A stretch of DNA of 43,617 nt from Gloeothece verrucosa PCC 7822. GTDB lineage: Bacteria > Cyanobacteriota > Cyanobacteriia > Cyanobacteriales > Microcystaceae. Where the stretch lies: the NCBI RefSeq assembly GCF_000147335.1, contig NC_014504.1:1-43617 (forward strand), written 5' to 3'. This document shows, piece after piece, positions 25,271 through 33,558 of the stretch (positions within the stretch are counted from its first letter, which is position 1; each line of letters opens with the position of its first letter). The translations under genes and the position numbers were made by a program. The notes beneath the pieces are model-generated. The model was given only the letters and a program-made list of their open reading frames with translations. It had not been told where the DNA came from and did no database searches.

Positions 25271-26248
25271 CTACCTTATCTCCCTGCTCTTGTATGGTAC
25301 ATTCAGCCTATCGATCGCCCGTTTTTTCGCTTCTTCTCCTCTTCTATCATACTTAGACGTAGTAGAAGGAGAAGCATGGCCGGCCAATTGAGATACCGTC
25401 ACTAAATCTACCCCCGCATCTAAAAGGTCACTAATAAAAGTCCTTCTTAAATCATGGGGAGAAAACGAGGCTATTCCTGCCTGTTGCCCTCTTTTTTGTA
25501 AAGCGGACATTACCGCTTGTTCGCTCATTCGTCTAGGGATAATTCGTCGAGCTTTGTTGAGCGGATATAATAACGGTCCTGGTTCATACCCCCTCACTTT
25601 CAACCAATCTTGTACTGCTTCCACCCCCCAAACGGGTAAATAATTACTTCGGTCTTTTTTTCCCTTAGCTCCTCGAATCGTCAGCCCCCTAGTACGAGCA
25701 TTAAAATCAGATAAGTCGAGATTAACCACTTCAGAACGTCGCAACCCCACCATTAGAATACTTAACAGGGCTGCATCTCGAATTCCGGTGTTGGTTGAAT
25801 CTGAAATACAAACGGACATTAGGGCGGTTATTTCTTCTTTTTGAAGCGCTCGTCCCCGCAGTAAAGACGTTCCTCGCACTGAGGCGATATCTACGGCTCT
25901 ATCATAATCTTCTGCGCTCATCAAGCCTAAGCGTCGAGCTTCTTTTAAGGTTCGTCGCAGGGCACAGAGCATTTTGTTGGCCATCGCGGGGCTGTATTTT
26001 TCCATCAATACCGAGCGAACGGCGGCGGTATGAGTATATCTTAAAGCCGCCCAGTTTAGGGTCATTGCGTCACAAGTCCCATCGGTTAGCAACCCGGAGA
26101 TTACATTTAGTGCTTCTCTCATGGTGCGCCGGCTTCCTACTCCTAGCGAGGCTAAATATACCGCCGCCGGGTGCATTGTTAAGGGCAGAGGTTCATCTAA
26201 GACCAAATTTGATGGCTCTGGTATTGATGTGAGGGCGTTACTGGACAC
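25271..26248 (-). CDS. Tyrosine recombinase (XerC/D-like integrase)
   Basis: A 325-residue protein with an N-terminal SAM-like core-binding domain (about 25-120) and a C-terminal catalytic domain containing GLRRSEVVNLDLSDF (Arg I), SPHDLRRTF (HxxR), LAGHAS (second His) and the nucleophile Tyr300 in TTSKYDRRG. The complete RHRHY set suggests activity in site-specific recombination such as dimer resolution of the plasmid or integration of cassettes. It stands alone on the minus strand, convergent with the CHAT gene. The promoter region (26249-26378) has two inverted repeats (see 26342-26359) that could be its recombination or operator site. Confidence 0.93.
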   Translation of the reverse strand: MSSNALTSIPEPSNLVLDEPLPLTMHPAAVYLASLGVGSRRTMREALNVISGLLTDGTCDAMTLNWAALRYTHTAAVRSVLMEKYSPAMANKMLCALRRTLKEARRLGLMSAEDYDRAVDIASVRGTSLLRGRALQKEEITALMSVCISDSTNTGIRDAALLSILMVGLRRSEVVNLDLSDFNARTRGLTIRGAKGKKDRSNYLPVWGVEAVQDWLKVRGYEPGPLLYPLNKARRIIPRRMSEQAVMSALQKRGQQAGIASFSPHDLRRTFISDLLDAGVDLVTVSQLAGHASPSTTSKYDRRGEEAKKRAIDRLNVPYKSREIR

Positions 26249-26341
26249 GAAAGGCGGTTTTTTCCTTTAACTCTATTATTATCATCTTAAAATGGTTCTG
26301 ACAGTTAGTTAAAAAGGTTTGCGAGAATGACACTTCTCAAC

Positions 26342-26359
26342 ACCTATTCGAGAATAGGT
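26342..26359. repeat. Palindrome ACCTATTC-GA-GAATAGGT
   Basis: Perfect eight-base arms with a two-base centre, about 95 bases upstream of the recombinase start and 20 bases beyond the toxin gene's stop. A shorter pair GAGAA/TTCTC lies next to it (26323-26338). No T-run follows on either strand, so an operator or recombinase site is likelier than a terminator. Confidence 0.5.
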
Positions 26360-26378
26360 TTGACCTATTTCAAGAGAA

Positions 26379-26879
26379 TCAAGCATCAATCAATCCCTTA
26401 ACACTTGATAACGGCAAAAACAACAACAAAGGATGCTCCTTTGTCCCCTCAAACCCAAAGCGCTCATAATAGCCCTTAACCTCATTACTTTTCGCATCCA
26501 CAAACAACCCAATCACTCCCGCATTCTCCGCAATCACTAGAGCCTTTTTCATCGCTTCTACCAATAAAATAGACCCAATGCCTTGTTTTTGATGGTCATT
26601 AGACACCGCCAGCCTTGCTAACTTTACCCCTGGCACAATCGCGGGATATTTCTTAGCCCAACGAGGCGGCAGACTCTCAACCTGTACCTCACACAAGGTC
26701 AAAGTAAAAAAGCCTATAATCACTGACGGTTGCTCACTATCTACCAAAACAAAGGTACGAGATAACCCTTTCTGGATGTGCTGTCGTGCCGTGCGCTGTA
26801 AAAACTGATTGAGGGCGATTTCTCCACAGTCAAAACCTTCCCTATTATGCTCCTTACTGAGTAGTTCAATCCGTTTCAC
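26379..26879 (-). CDS. GNAT-family acetyltransferase toxin (TacT/AtaT-like)
   Basis: A 166-residue GNAT protein. It opens with the toxin-type motif LSKEHNREGFDCGEIALNQFL and carries the acetyl-CoA binding signature KLARLAVSNDHQKQGIGSIL (motif A with Q/RxxGxG) and the catalytic-region YYERFGF near the end. Toxins of this family acetylate the amino group of charged tRNAs and block translation. The start overlaps the upstream DUF1778 antitoxin gene by 14 bases (26866-26879), the usual TacA-TacT arrangement. Full-length, so the pair is probably functional and stabilises the plasmid. Confidence 0.92.
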   Translation of the reverse strand: MKRIELLSKEHNREGFDCGEIALNQFLQRTARQHIQKGLSRTFVLVDSEQPSVIIGFFTLTLCEVQVESLPPRWAKKYPAIVPGVKLARLAVSNDHQKQGIGSILLVEAMKKALVIAENAGVIGLFVDAKSNEVKGYYERFGFEGTKEHPLLLFLPLSSVKGLIDA

Positions 26880-27153
26880 TGAAAAAAGCCCGATGACGTT
26901 GGATAGCTGCCCTTAAATGGTCATTAGGCGCAGGCGGATTCTCAATTAAGCTAAAAATCTTATCCGCATCAAAAGAAGATAAGTAAATCACCTGTTGCTG
27001 CTTAATAATTTCTTGGGCTTCCTTAACCGCCGCCGCCACCATAAATTGATTTAACGTTGCCCCCGTCAAATCCGCCGCCTTCTGTAACGTCTCTTTAACC
27101 GATGCAGGAAGTCTAGCGGTCACACGGGAATCTTTAGGAGAGGTACTAGCCAT
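26866..27153 (-). CDS. DUF1778 (TacA-type) antitoxin
   Basis: A 95-residue ribbon-helix-helix antitoxin: SRVTARLPASVKETLQKAADLTGATLNQFMVAAAVKEAQEII is the usual RHH strand-helix-helix, and the C-terminal stretch (FSLIENPPAPNDHLRAAIQRH) is the toxin-binding tail typical of DUF1778. It neutralises the GNAT toxin encoded just downstream and would repress the operon. The 5' region (27154-27433, about 280 bases) shows no gene and contains the promoter for this operon and, divergently, for the HTH gene at 27434. Confidence 0.92.
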   Translation of the reverse strand: MASTSPKDSRVTARLPASVKETLQKAADLTGATLNQFMVAAAVKEAQEIIKQQQVIYLSSFDADKIFSLIENPPAPNDHLRAAIQRHRAFFSETD

Positions 27154-27433
27154 CTTACATTACTCCTCATTTTCCTTCACTCTAACAAAGCTGGTGTCAT
27201 TTTGTCACCAAAAAAAGGGGAACGAGGCAGAACTGGCGAAGATACTGTTGGCGAAGGTGTGCAGCTCGTTCTTTTTTTGGGCGGATGGGAAAGAAATGTT
27301 TACTTTAAGCCTTCTTTTAGAACTGTCTTTAATTGATTATTGTTAAATTCAGATTTCAATCAATTCTTGACTTGGTGCGTTTATGTTATAAGTGAAATAA
27401 TAGTAACCCCTTTCACAAGCATAATTATAAAGA

Positions 27434-27715
27434 GTGACCCTAACCTTAACACCAGATATGAATATAAAGCCAGAAGACTTCGATCCGCCACTCAAGCGGA
27501 AAGAACCTGCTGTCCCCGGCTATTGGACGGTAGAAGAACTGGCTACTGAGTTAGGGGTATCAACGCGCTACGTTCATTATTTAATTAAAGGTGACCCGAA
27601 AAAGGGGGTTCGCATTCGTCTAAAAGCTTACAATGCGGGTAACTCCCTTCTCGTCTCAGATCTAGATGCGTTCAAATATTTATGGGAAGTCCGTCAATCT
27701 AAGAAAAAGTCTTAA
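27434..27715 (+). CDS. Small HTH (excisionase/MerR-like) protein
   Basis: A 93-residue protein with a winged helix-turn-helix: YWTVEELATELGVSTRYVHYLIK, then AYNAGNSLLVSDLDAFKYLWEVRQSKKK, the layout of excisionase/HTH_17-type DNA-binding proteins. The first 24 residues are basic and Pro-rich. The start is uncertain: GTG 27434 or ATG 27458; neither has a strong ribosome site. It precedes the replication gene by 168 bases on the same strand, so a role in regulating replication (copy number) or as an accessory DNA-bending protein is a reasonable inference. Confidence 0.7.
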   Translation: MTLTLTPDMNIKPEDFDPPLKRKEPAVPGYWTVEELATELGVSTRYVHYLIKGDPKKGVRIRLKAYNAGNSLLVSDLDAFKYLWEVRQSKKKS

Positions 27716-27731
27716 TTATTATTAACATTTA

Positions 27732-27854
27732 TCCTTCATCTGATTGAAGGAAAGGGAGTAAACTATAACCATACACTAAAAAATCCCCCGCCAAGCTCCA
27801 ACTTCAAGGGGACTTCTTAGTTGTATTACTCAACAAGGTAAAACCGCCTTGTTG
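27732..27854 (+). promoter_or_regulatory. Structured leader upstream of the replication gene
   Basis: Two perfect hairpins in the 168-base gap: TCCTTCA/TGAAGGA (27732-27751, six-base loop) and CAACAAGG/CCTTGTTG (27831-27854, eight-base loop). The second ends 29 bases before the rep start codon. Neither is followed by a T-run. Leader hairpins before plasmid rep genes often serve copy-number control through attenuation or a small antisense RNA; that is inferred here. Confidence 0.5.
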
Positions 27855-27883
27855 GGTCGGTTCACCTTGACTAAATTACTTTC

Positions 27884-30800
27884 ATGATTAATCACTATTC
27901 TACACTAACCCCTTGCCTCGATGCAAATTCCTCTACCCAAACAACCTTAAAATTCCGTGACATCCAGTCAGAAAAAAACACCTCCCCTCGCCAACAAGTA
28001 ATTAACTGGCTGATTAAAAATAACTTACCCGCTTTACCCGTAGCACCGGCGCAAGATCCTTATCAACACCACAAGGAAATTAAACAATCTTCCTCTTGCT
28101 TCGCTCACTGTCCCTTAGACAAACTCAAACCCGTTCCCCTGTTCACCGGCAAAAACCCCAGTTACCTCGATGAAAAAGGAAAACCTCATCTTGTTAACCA
28201 CCGTCAATACCAAAATCAATTACCCTCTGCTATTGACCTCAAAAAATGGTTTGCTCACCCTGACAATGGAATAGGGACTCTAGGCGGCCATAATGGGGTT
28301 CACTGGATAGATTTAGATCTTCATCAGTTCCCAAACCAAGCCGAATGCGAACAAGCGTTTTGGTCAATTCTAGAACGCCAACCCGCCCTACAAAACACCT
28401 TATTAGAAATTACCCAAAGCGACGGTTACAGAATTGGAGTAAGAGTTAAGAAAAACCCTGGATTTACCAACTTTTCTCTGACTCAAGGCGGCACTCATGT
28501 AGGCGAATGTTTAGGAGAAGGCCGCTTTACCGTATTAAGCCCTACTATTGGTCCATCGGGCAAGCCCTACCGTAACCTTAACTTGCCAGATAAATTGGTT
28601 GAGATTGATGAAATAGACTTTATTTATTCCACCAAGAAAGATAATACTTCTTCCCTTGCCGAATCTTCTCCAAAACTCCTTTTTAGCCCTCAATCAACTT
28701 CTAACAATATTCCTGGCTCAATTCCCTTAGAAATGTTAGCTCATAATGGAGTTCAACAGATTATCAACGGCGTTGATTTATATGATGACCGTTCTCACTC
28801 TTTAACCGCCACCATCAAAGAACTATTCGGGTGGGAAAATTGGTGTAACACTAACGGCATAGCCTACCGGGGGACGGCATTAGAACTGATCCAATATGCA
28901 GGAGAGCGGTTAGGAATTGACGCAGACCGCATTGAACGCATTATTAAAAGCGTTGACAATCCTGCCCTGTGTACCAGTGCTGCCTATCATAAAGGCGGGG
29001 ATTCTAGTTGCTGGTTAAAAATTTCTAAACTCGATAAACCCACCTTTGAAGCCAAGTGTCCGGCAGACATTTCTCAACAAATTAAAGCCGAGCAAAAAAA
29101 CTGGGCAAAACAACATTCTTCCAATGGAAACGGCAATTATTCCCCCCCTGGTAATGGAGGCGACTCCGGGGGAAATGATGACAATCATAACCGTCTTTCA
29201 TACTGGAAAAATGCCCCCACATCATGGGCAGGAGAAATCGGTTATTGGAAAGAAAAGAAAAAACCCATAAAAGACATAAACGGCACAATTGTAGGAGAAC
29301 AATCCGAGAGCGAATTTATCCCTAAATGTAATTTTGATTTCCAAATAGAACGGGAATTAACCGACTCAGAAGGAGGCGGAATTCTCATTCAAATTAAACG
29401 AGTTTTTGACAAGTTACAAAAAAGCTTACTAATCCGTAACGCAGATACTTTAACCGCCAAAGACTTCAATAACGCTCTTGTCAAACTGTACGGAAATGGC
29501 ATTACCAACAACCTATCAACGGCAGAATTAAACAGCTTCATCCACAACCTACGCGCTTATTACCATTATCGAGGAGGCAAAACCTATCAACTGGCCGAGC
29601 GAATTGGACAACAGGATAACGGGACTTACGTATTCTCTAACTGCCAGTTCGATAAAAAAGGAAATCCCCTCTCGGAAGAGGTTTCAGGAATTATCTTTAA
29701 CTCTAACCTCGGACTAGAAGATAAAATCCCCTCTCCCACTATATTACCTCCAGATCCGTCCGCTTTACCCCGCTTAGTCAACGCCATGATTAAATTTCAT
29801 GGAAGAAGTCAAATTATCCCCGCCATGTTCCACTTAGGCTATGTGGCCGCCGGGATACACTATCAAGAAATCATGAAGAGTGAGGGAAGATTCCCCATTC
29901 TCAACGCCTACGGGGATGCCGGTTCTCTCAAAACCGTATCAGCCGAAAACGCCTTATCGCTGGTAGGGTGGGTCAACGGAAACGGAACCTTTGTCAGAAT
30001 AACCGAAAGCGCCTGTTATGAACGACTAAAATTAACCGGTTCTCTACCTCTGCTGTTCGATGACCCGGACAAGTCCGATTGGCTCAACGATCTGATCCAA
30101 CGGATCTATAATGGTCGTGCCCGTGAAGTTCGGGGAAATATGCAAGTTCCTCACTCGCCGGTTATTGTTACCAGTAACTTCTTAATCGGTGATAATAAAC
30201 CCGCCTGTCTGTCGAGAATCATTCCTTTATATCATGAATTCAATGGAGACGGAGATCCGTCCGCCTGGGATGAATTAGAACAAGCGAGAAATAATGCCAG
30301 TGGTTGTCTTTCTCAATTAATCGCCCTTGGCTATCAGAGGGACTCTATTCGTTCTCTAACTCATTCCCTCAGACAATATTTACCGGCAGCCCATCAACGG
30401 GTGGCCGACGGTTTAGGTCTTCTTACTTACTACACAATGGAAGTGGCAAAATTATCTGGCTTTGACCCCCAGGCTATTTATGATTATACGGTCAATCAAT
30501 TGTGTAAGACGGCAAATCAAACCCACTCAGCCATTGACTCCTTTACAGACTTCATGGAAAAACTGATCGCTTTACGAGGTCAATCCGTTGTTGGGGAATG
30601 GGATAACCGCATCGTAGAAACGCGAGAAGGATTTAAGGGATTAGCGGTTAATATGTCATCAGCTTGGTTAGCCATAGAGAAAACCTACAAGCCGCCTTAC
30701 TCCCGTAAACTCATTGAAACTCAAATTTCAAAAAACGGCGGAATTCTCAACACAGTACAAAAATTCCCCGAATCGGCTGATGAATATAAAGCTTATAAAC

Positions 30801-31870
30801 GCAGCTTGGTTAATGGTCATCTTGATAGTGACAGCTATGTAGCCCCATCAGAGCCAGAACAAAAACCCCGTCGCTGTCATATTATCCCACTACAACTGAT
30901 TAATGAGTATATTTCTTGCTTTACAGACGACGATCTCCCTCCTGGTGGGGATGATAATCTTTGCGGTGGTAATAGTCCAGGGGGTGGGGGTAATAGTCCA
31001 GATAATGATCCTCTCCCTAATTTGCCCAAAGATGAACTTGCTTCAGATAGTCAAGTTACATCAGTTACATCCGGTTACATCCAGTTACATCAAAAATGTA
31101 ACTCCTCAAATCCTTTCATTGAAAGCGATTCACCCTATAATGAATCTCCTAGTTACATAAAAATCGAAGATCATCTAGAAACTCTTGCAGATCCTGAACC
31201 GGTCAATGTGGAACAAAATTACTCCCCCACATCAGGACAAATGTTCTTAACTGAGACTCACTCTGAAATAGAACCCATCACCGGGGATACGGATTCTCCT
31301 AAAAATGTAACTAGCCCCCCAGAAAATGACTTAAAGCCAGAACCCATAAGCAATACAGAAGTTACATTTAATCAGAAAACACCTGTAACTGGATGTAACT
31401 CGACTGTAACTGAACCATTAGAAGAGACTATAAACAATGAGGGTGAACAGGAAGTAACAGAAACACGCTTCCCTGAACAAAAGACTAATGAGCTTGACAC
31501 AGATGAACCATTAGAATTTGACCAGATCTGCTTTAACATCAATCTTGAAATGACGCGACTGGGTTGGTCATCATCCGATGGAATAACTTATTTACAGCAG
31601 ACTTACGGCAAAAAATCGCGTCATAGTTTGAATGACGGGCAGCTAATCGAATTTTGGCAAGCTTTATCCCGCCTTACTCCCGTTGACGATGACTCTTTAC
31701 TTCCCGGAGATCTCATCAAACATAAAGTTTGTGGGTTTGGAACGGTAAAAATGGTTAAAAACGGACAATTTTTAGCACAATGGAACAATCCACAGATTAA
31801 GAAGAATGAGTGCCCAATATACACACTTTATATAGATAAGGTATGGCGAAAATTGCCAATTTCCCTTTAA
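27884..31870 (+). CDS. Plasmid replication protein: primase-polymerase plus helicase
   Basis: A 1328-residue protein. N-terminal bifunctional primase/polymerase domain (about 40-270): GIGTLGGHNGVHWIDLDLHQ with probable metal ligands Asp143/Asp145, then ITQSDGYRIGVRV and GEGRFTVLSPTIGPSGKPYR. A Gly/Asn-rich linker (about 410-440) leads to a P-loop helicase domain: Walker A NAYGDAGSLKTV (Lys683), Walker B LPLLFDDPDKSDW (Asp726, Asp727) and sensor VIVTSNF. The tail (about 1010-1270) is acidic, low-complexity and holds the iterons. The last 60 residues (PGDLIKHKVCGFGTVKMV) look like the tudor-like domain at the C-terminus of UvrD/PcrA. Prim-pol/helicase fusions initiate replication of plasmids and phages. 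Confidence 0.85.
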   Translation: MINHYSTLTPCLDANSSTQTTLKFRDIQSEKNTSPRQQVINWLIKNNLPALPVAPAQDPYQHHKEIKQSSSCFAHCPLDKLKPVPLFTGKNPSYLDEKGKPHLVNHRQYQNQLPSAIDLKKWFAHPDNGIGTLGGHNGVHWIDLDLHQFPNQAECEQAFWSILERQPALQNTLLEITQSDGYRIGVRVKKNPGFTNFSLTQGGTHVGECLGEGRFTVLSPTIGPSGKPYRNLNLPDKLVEIDEIDFIYSTKKDNTSSLAESSPKLLFSPQSTSNNIPGSIPLEMLAHNGVQQIINGVDLYDDRSHSLTATIKELFGWENWCNTNGIAYRGTALELIQYAGERLGIDADRIERIIKSVDNPALCTSAAYHKGGDSSCWLKISKLDKPTFEAKCPADISQQIKAEQKNWAKQHSSNGNGNYSPPGNGGDSGGNDDNHNRLSYWKNAPTSWAGEIGYWKEKKKPIKDINGTIVGEQSESEFIPKCNFDFQIERELTDSEGGGILIQIKRVFDKLQKSLLIRNADTLTAKDFNNALVKLYGNGITNNLSTAELNSFIHNLRAYYHYRGGKTYQLAERIGQQDNGTYVFSNCQFDKKGNPLSEEVSGIIFNSNLGLEDKIPSPTILPPDPSALPRLVNAMIKFHGRSQIIPAMFHLGYVAAGIHYQEIMKSEGRFPILNAYGDAGSLKTVSAENALSLVGWVNGNGTFVRITESACYERLKLTGSLPLLFDDPDKSDWLNDLIQRIYNGRAREVRGNMQVPHSPVIVTSNFLIGDNKPACLSRIIPLYHEFNGDGDPSAWDELEQARNNASGCLSQLIALGYQRDSIRSLTHSLRQYLPAAHQRVADGLGLLTYYTMEVAKLSGFDPQAIYDYTVNQLCKTANQTHSAIDSFTDFMEKLIALRGQSVVGEWDNRIVETREGFKGLAVNMSSAWLAIEKTYKPPYSRKLIETQISKNGGILNTVQKFPESADEYKAYKRSLVNGHLDSDSYVAPSEPEQKPRRCHIIPLQLINEYISCFTDDDLPPGGDDNLCGGNSPGGGGNSPDNDPLPNLPKDELASDSQVTSVTSGYIQLHQKCNSSNPFIESDSPYNESPSYIKIEDHLETLADPEPVNVEQNYSPTSGQMFLTETHSEIEPITGDTDSPKNVTSPPENDLKPEPISNTEVTFNQKTPVTGCNSTVTEPLEETINNEGEQEVTETRFPEQKTNELDTDEPLEFDQICFNINLEMTRLGWSSSDGITYLQQTYGKKSRHSLNDGQLIEFWQALSRLTPVDDDSLLPGDLIKHKVCGFGTVKMVKNGQFLAQWNNPQIKKNECPIYTLYIDKVWRKLPISL
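31055..31102 (+). repeat. Iteron-like cluster 1 in the rep gene (GTTACAT x4 plus one inverted)
   Basis: Direct copies of GTTACAT(C) begin at 31055, 31064, 31074 and 31084 (steps 9, 10, 10), followed by the inverted ATGTAAC at 31096-31102. Because of the 10-base steps the same DNA is read in three frames (VTS, GYI, QLH), so selection is on DNA, not protein. Single copies also lie at 31152, 31305 (inverted) and 31361. Confidence 0.8.
31383..31410 (-). repeat. Iteron-like cluster 2 (three inverted copies)
   Basis: CTGTAAC at 31383-31389, ATGTAAC at 31393-31399 and CTGTAAC at 31404-31410, i.e. three copies on the opposite strand at 10-11-base steps, one helical turn apart. They mirror cluster 1, about 300 bases upstream; the pair may frame an origin of replication. 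Confidence 0.75.
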
Positions 31871-31908
31871 CTACAAGAGTTTACCTTATATATATGGAGT
31901 AGAATGGA

Positions 31909-32868
31909 ATGACTAACCCCACTACTGAATTTGACACTCCTTGGAAAGATGTTTTAGAAACTTACTTTGAGGACTTTATCGCTTTCTTTTTTCCCCAAGC
32001 TCACTCACAAATAGATTGGAGTAAAGGGTTTGAGTTTCTTGATAAAGAACTCCAACAAGTTGTTAGAGATGCAGAACTTGGGTTACGTCTAGTCGACAAA
32101 CTCGTCAAAATTTATCGTCTAGGGGGCGAACAAGCTTGGGTATTAGTCCACGTTGAAGTGCAAAGTCAGCAAGAAACTGAGTTTGCCGAGCGGATGTTTA
32201 TTTATAACTACCGTATTTATGACCGTTACAGGCGTTCTGTCGCCAGTTTTGCCGTACTCGGAGATGAGAGTAACACATGGCGACCAAATCAATTTGGCTA
32301 TAACCTATTTGGCTGTGATGTAAGTTTCAGTTTTCCTTTCGTTAAATTGCTAGACTATCATCGATCTTGGTCAGAGTTAGAATCAAATCGTAATCCCTTT
32401 GCTACCGTCGTCATGGCTCATTTAAAAGCCTTGGAGACGAAAAAAGATAGAAGAAAACGCCAAGAATGGAAGCTAATTTTAACCAGACGGTTATACGAAA
32501 TTGGCTACAATAGGCAAGAGATCATCAACCTGTTTCAGTTTATTGATTGGATGATGACCTTACCATCTGAATTAGAACAAGAATTTCAACTTCAATTAAG
32601 TCAATACGAGGAGGAAAGAAAGATGCCTTACATTACCAGTGTTGAGCGAATGGGAATTAAAAAAGGGATTCTCCAAAAAGGACGAGAAGATGTTATCGAA
32701 GTTCTTCAAATTCGGTTTAGTAATGTTCCTTCCCCTTTAGTTGAGATGATTAATCAAATTGAAGATGCTTCTCGGCTAACAACTTTACATAGACAAGCTA
32801 TTACGATTGGTTCACTTGCTGAATTTCAAAATTTCCTTGAGCAACTAGAAGCTTATAAAAATGATTAA
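31909..32868 (+). CDS. Rpn-family PD-(D/E)XK nuclease (recombination-promoting)
   Basis: A 319-residue protein resembling the cyanobacterial Rpn/putative transposase family: opening TPWKDVLETYFEDFIAFFFP, then DAELGLRLVDKLVKIYRL and the catalytic-core WVLVHVEVQSQ (E-x-Q form of the PD-(D/E)XK motif), and DRYRRSVASFAVLGDES. The C-terminal region (about 230-319) is helical and more variable. E. coli RpnA-type proteins are DNA endonucleases that promote RecA-independent recombination; this branch is untested. The gene follows rep after 38 bases on the same strand, perhaps co-transcribed with it. Confidence 0.8.
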   Translation: MTNPTTEFDTPWKDVLETYFEDFIAFFFPQAHSQIDWSKGFEFLDKELQQVVRDAELGLRLVDKLVKIYRLGGEQAWVLVHVEVQSQQETEFAERMFIYNYRIYDRYRRSVASFAVLGDESNTWRPNQFGYNLFGCDVSFSFPFVKLLDYHRSWSELESNRNPFATVVMAHLKALETKKDRRKRQEWKLILTRRLYEIGYNRQEIINLFQFIDWMMTLPSELEQEFQLQLSQYEEERKMPYITSVERMGIKKGILQKGREDVIEVLQIRFSNVPSPLVEMINQIEDASRLTTLHRQAITIGSLAEFQNFLEQLEAYKND

Positions 32869-33296
32869 TAATCAATAATGTCTTCGGCTAAAAATTCTTG
32901 TTAATCAGTATAAAAGTTGGTAAAAGCGTCGAGCCAAAATTCTTAATGAACCCGATAATTAACTTCTGTATCAAAAAAAAGTTTCAAGGAAACCCTTGTA
33001 CATCCGCTTTTAATACAATCGCTTCGTTTCTAATTCTGGGGGTCTCCCCCAGACCCCCATGCAGGATTTTCGGCTCGGTGGCTGATGAAAATTTTAAGCT
33101 TCGGCATAAATCGTCTACACGCTCACCGAGTCCGACCGCTACGCTAAATCCTGCTGTTTTTGGATAGGGGATAGTCAAGCTTTCTGTTGGACAATCCAGG
33201 AGTGTCGGTTTTTTGGTAACAAGGGAACGAAAACCGACGCGCTTAACTGAAAATGGCTCCTGTGTTGCTCATGCCTAAAAAATATTTAATTATCTA
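32869..33296. other. Gene-free stretch with strong stem-loops
   Basis: About 430 bases with no credible coding frame. The first 160 bases show nothing. From 33035 three strong inverted repeats occur: TCTGGGGG-TCT-CCCCCAGA (33035-33053), a nested stem with outer arms GCAGGATTT/AAATCCTGC (33061-33069, 33146-33154) and inner arms CTCGGTG/CACCGAG (33074-33080, 33124-33130), and GTCGGTTTT/AAAACCGAC (33204-33212, 33230-33238). The first hairpin resembles the GGGGTCTCCCC stem in the tnpB element downstream (34645-34661). Confidence 0.6.
33035..33238 (+). ncRNA. Candidate structured RNA or decayed IS omega-RNA
   Basis: The three stem-loops described for this gap could form a compact RNA of about 200 nt; a TTTTT run at 33157-33161 directly after the outer arm is a possible transcript end. 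The GGGGTCT-loop hairpin is shared with the 3' end of the neighbouring tnpB element, so a decayed IS200/IS605 end is an equal alternative. The strand is uncertain because inverted repeats fold on both. Confidence 0.35.
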
Positions 33297-33558
33297 TTAG
33301 TGATGACGATGATTGCCAATGAACCGGATGAGCGTAATCGAATTCTTCTCCGGTTGCTTTATGCAGGGGGTTTGAGGGAATGTATCAGCTAAAAAAAATC
33401 CTGACAAACCCTGACAAAGCTTGACATTTTCCGTAGATTAACCCCCTTGATGTAATGAATTTACATCACCTCGTAGGTTGCTCTAATAATTTAATATTTT
33501 TTTACTTTTAATAACGAAACTAACAATTATAATAAAAAAATACCATTAAAAAATTAAA

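Noticed and set aside
31055..31410. GTTACAT repeats as a CRISPR array
   Set aside because: The units are 7-8 bases at 9-11-base steps in both orientations within an open reading frame, with no spacers of CRISPR length.
32984..33178. Small ORFs over the stem-loop block
   Set aside because: Short frames exist on both strands across the inverted repeats, but they overlap each other, lack ribosome sites and have repeat-derived composition, so they are not supported as genes.
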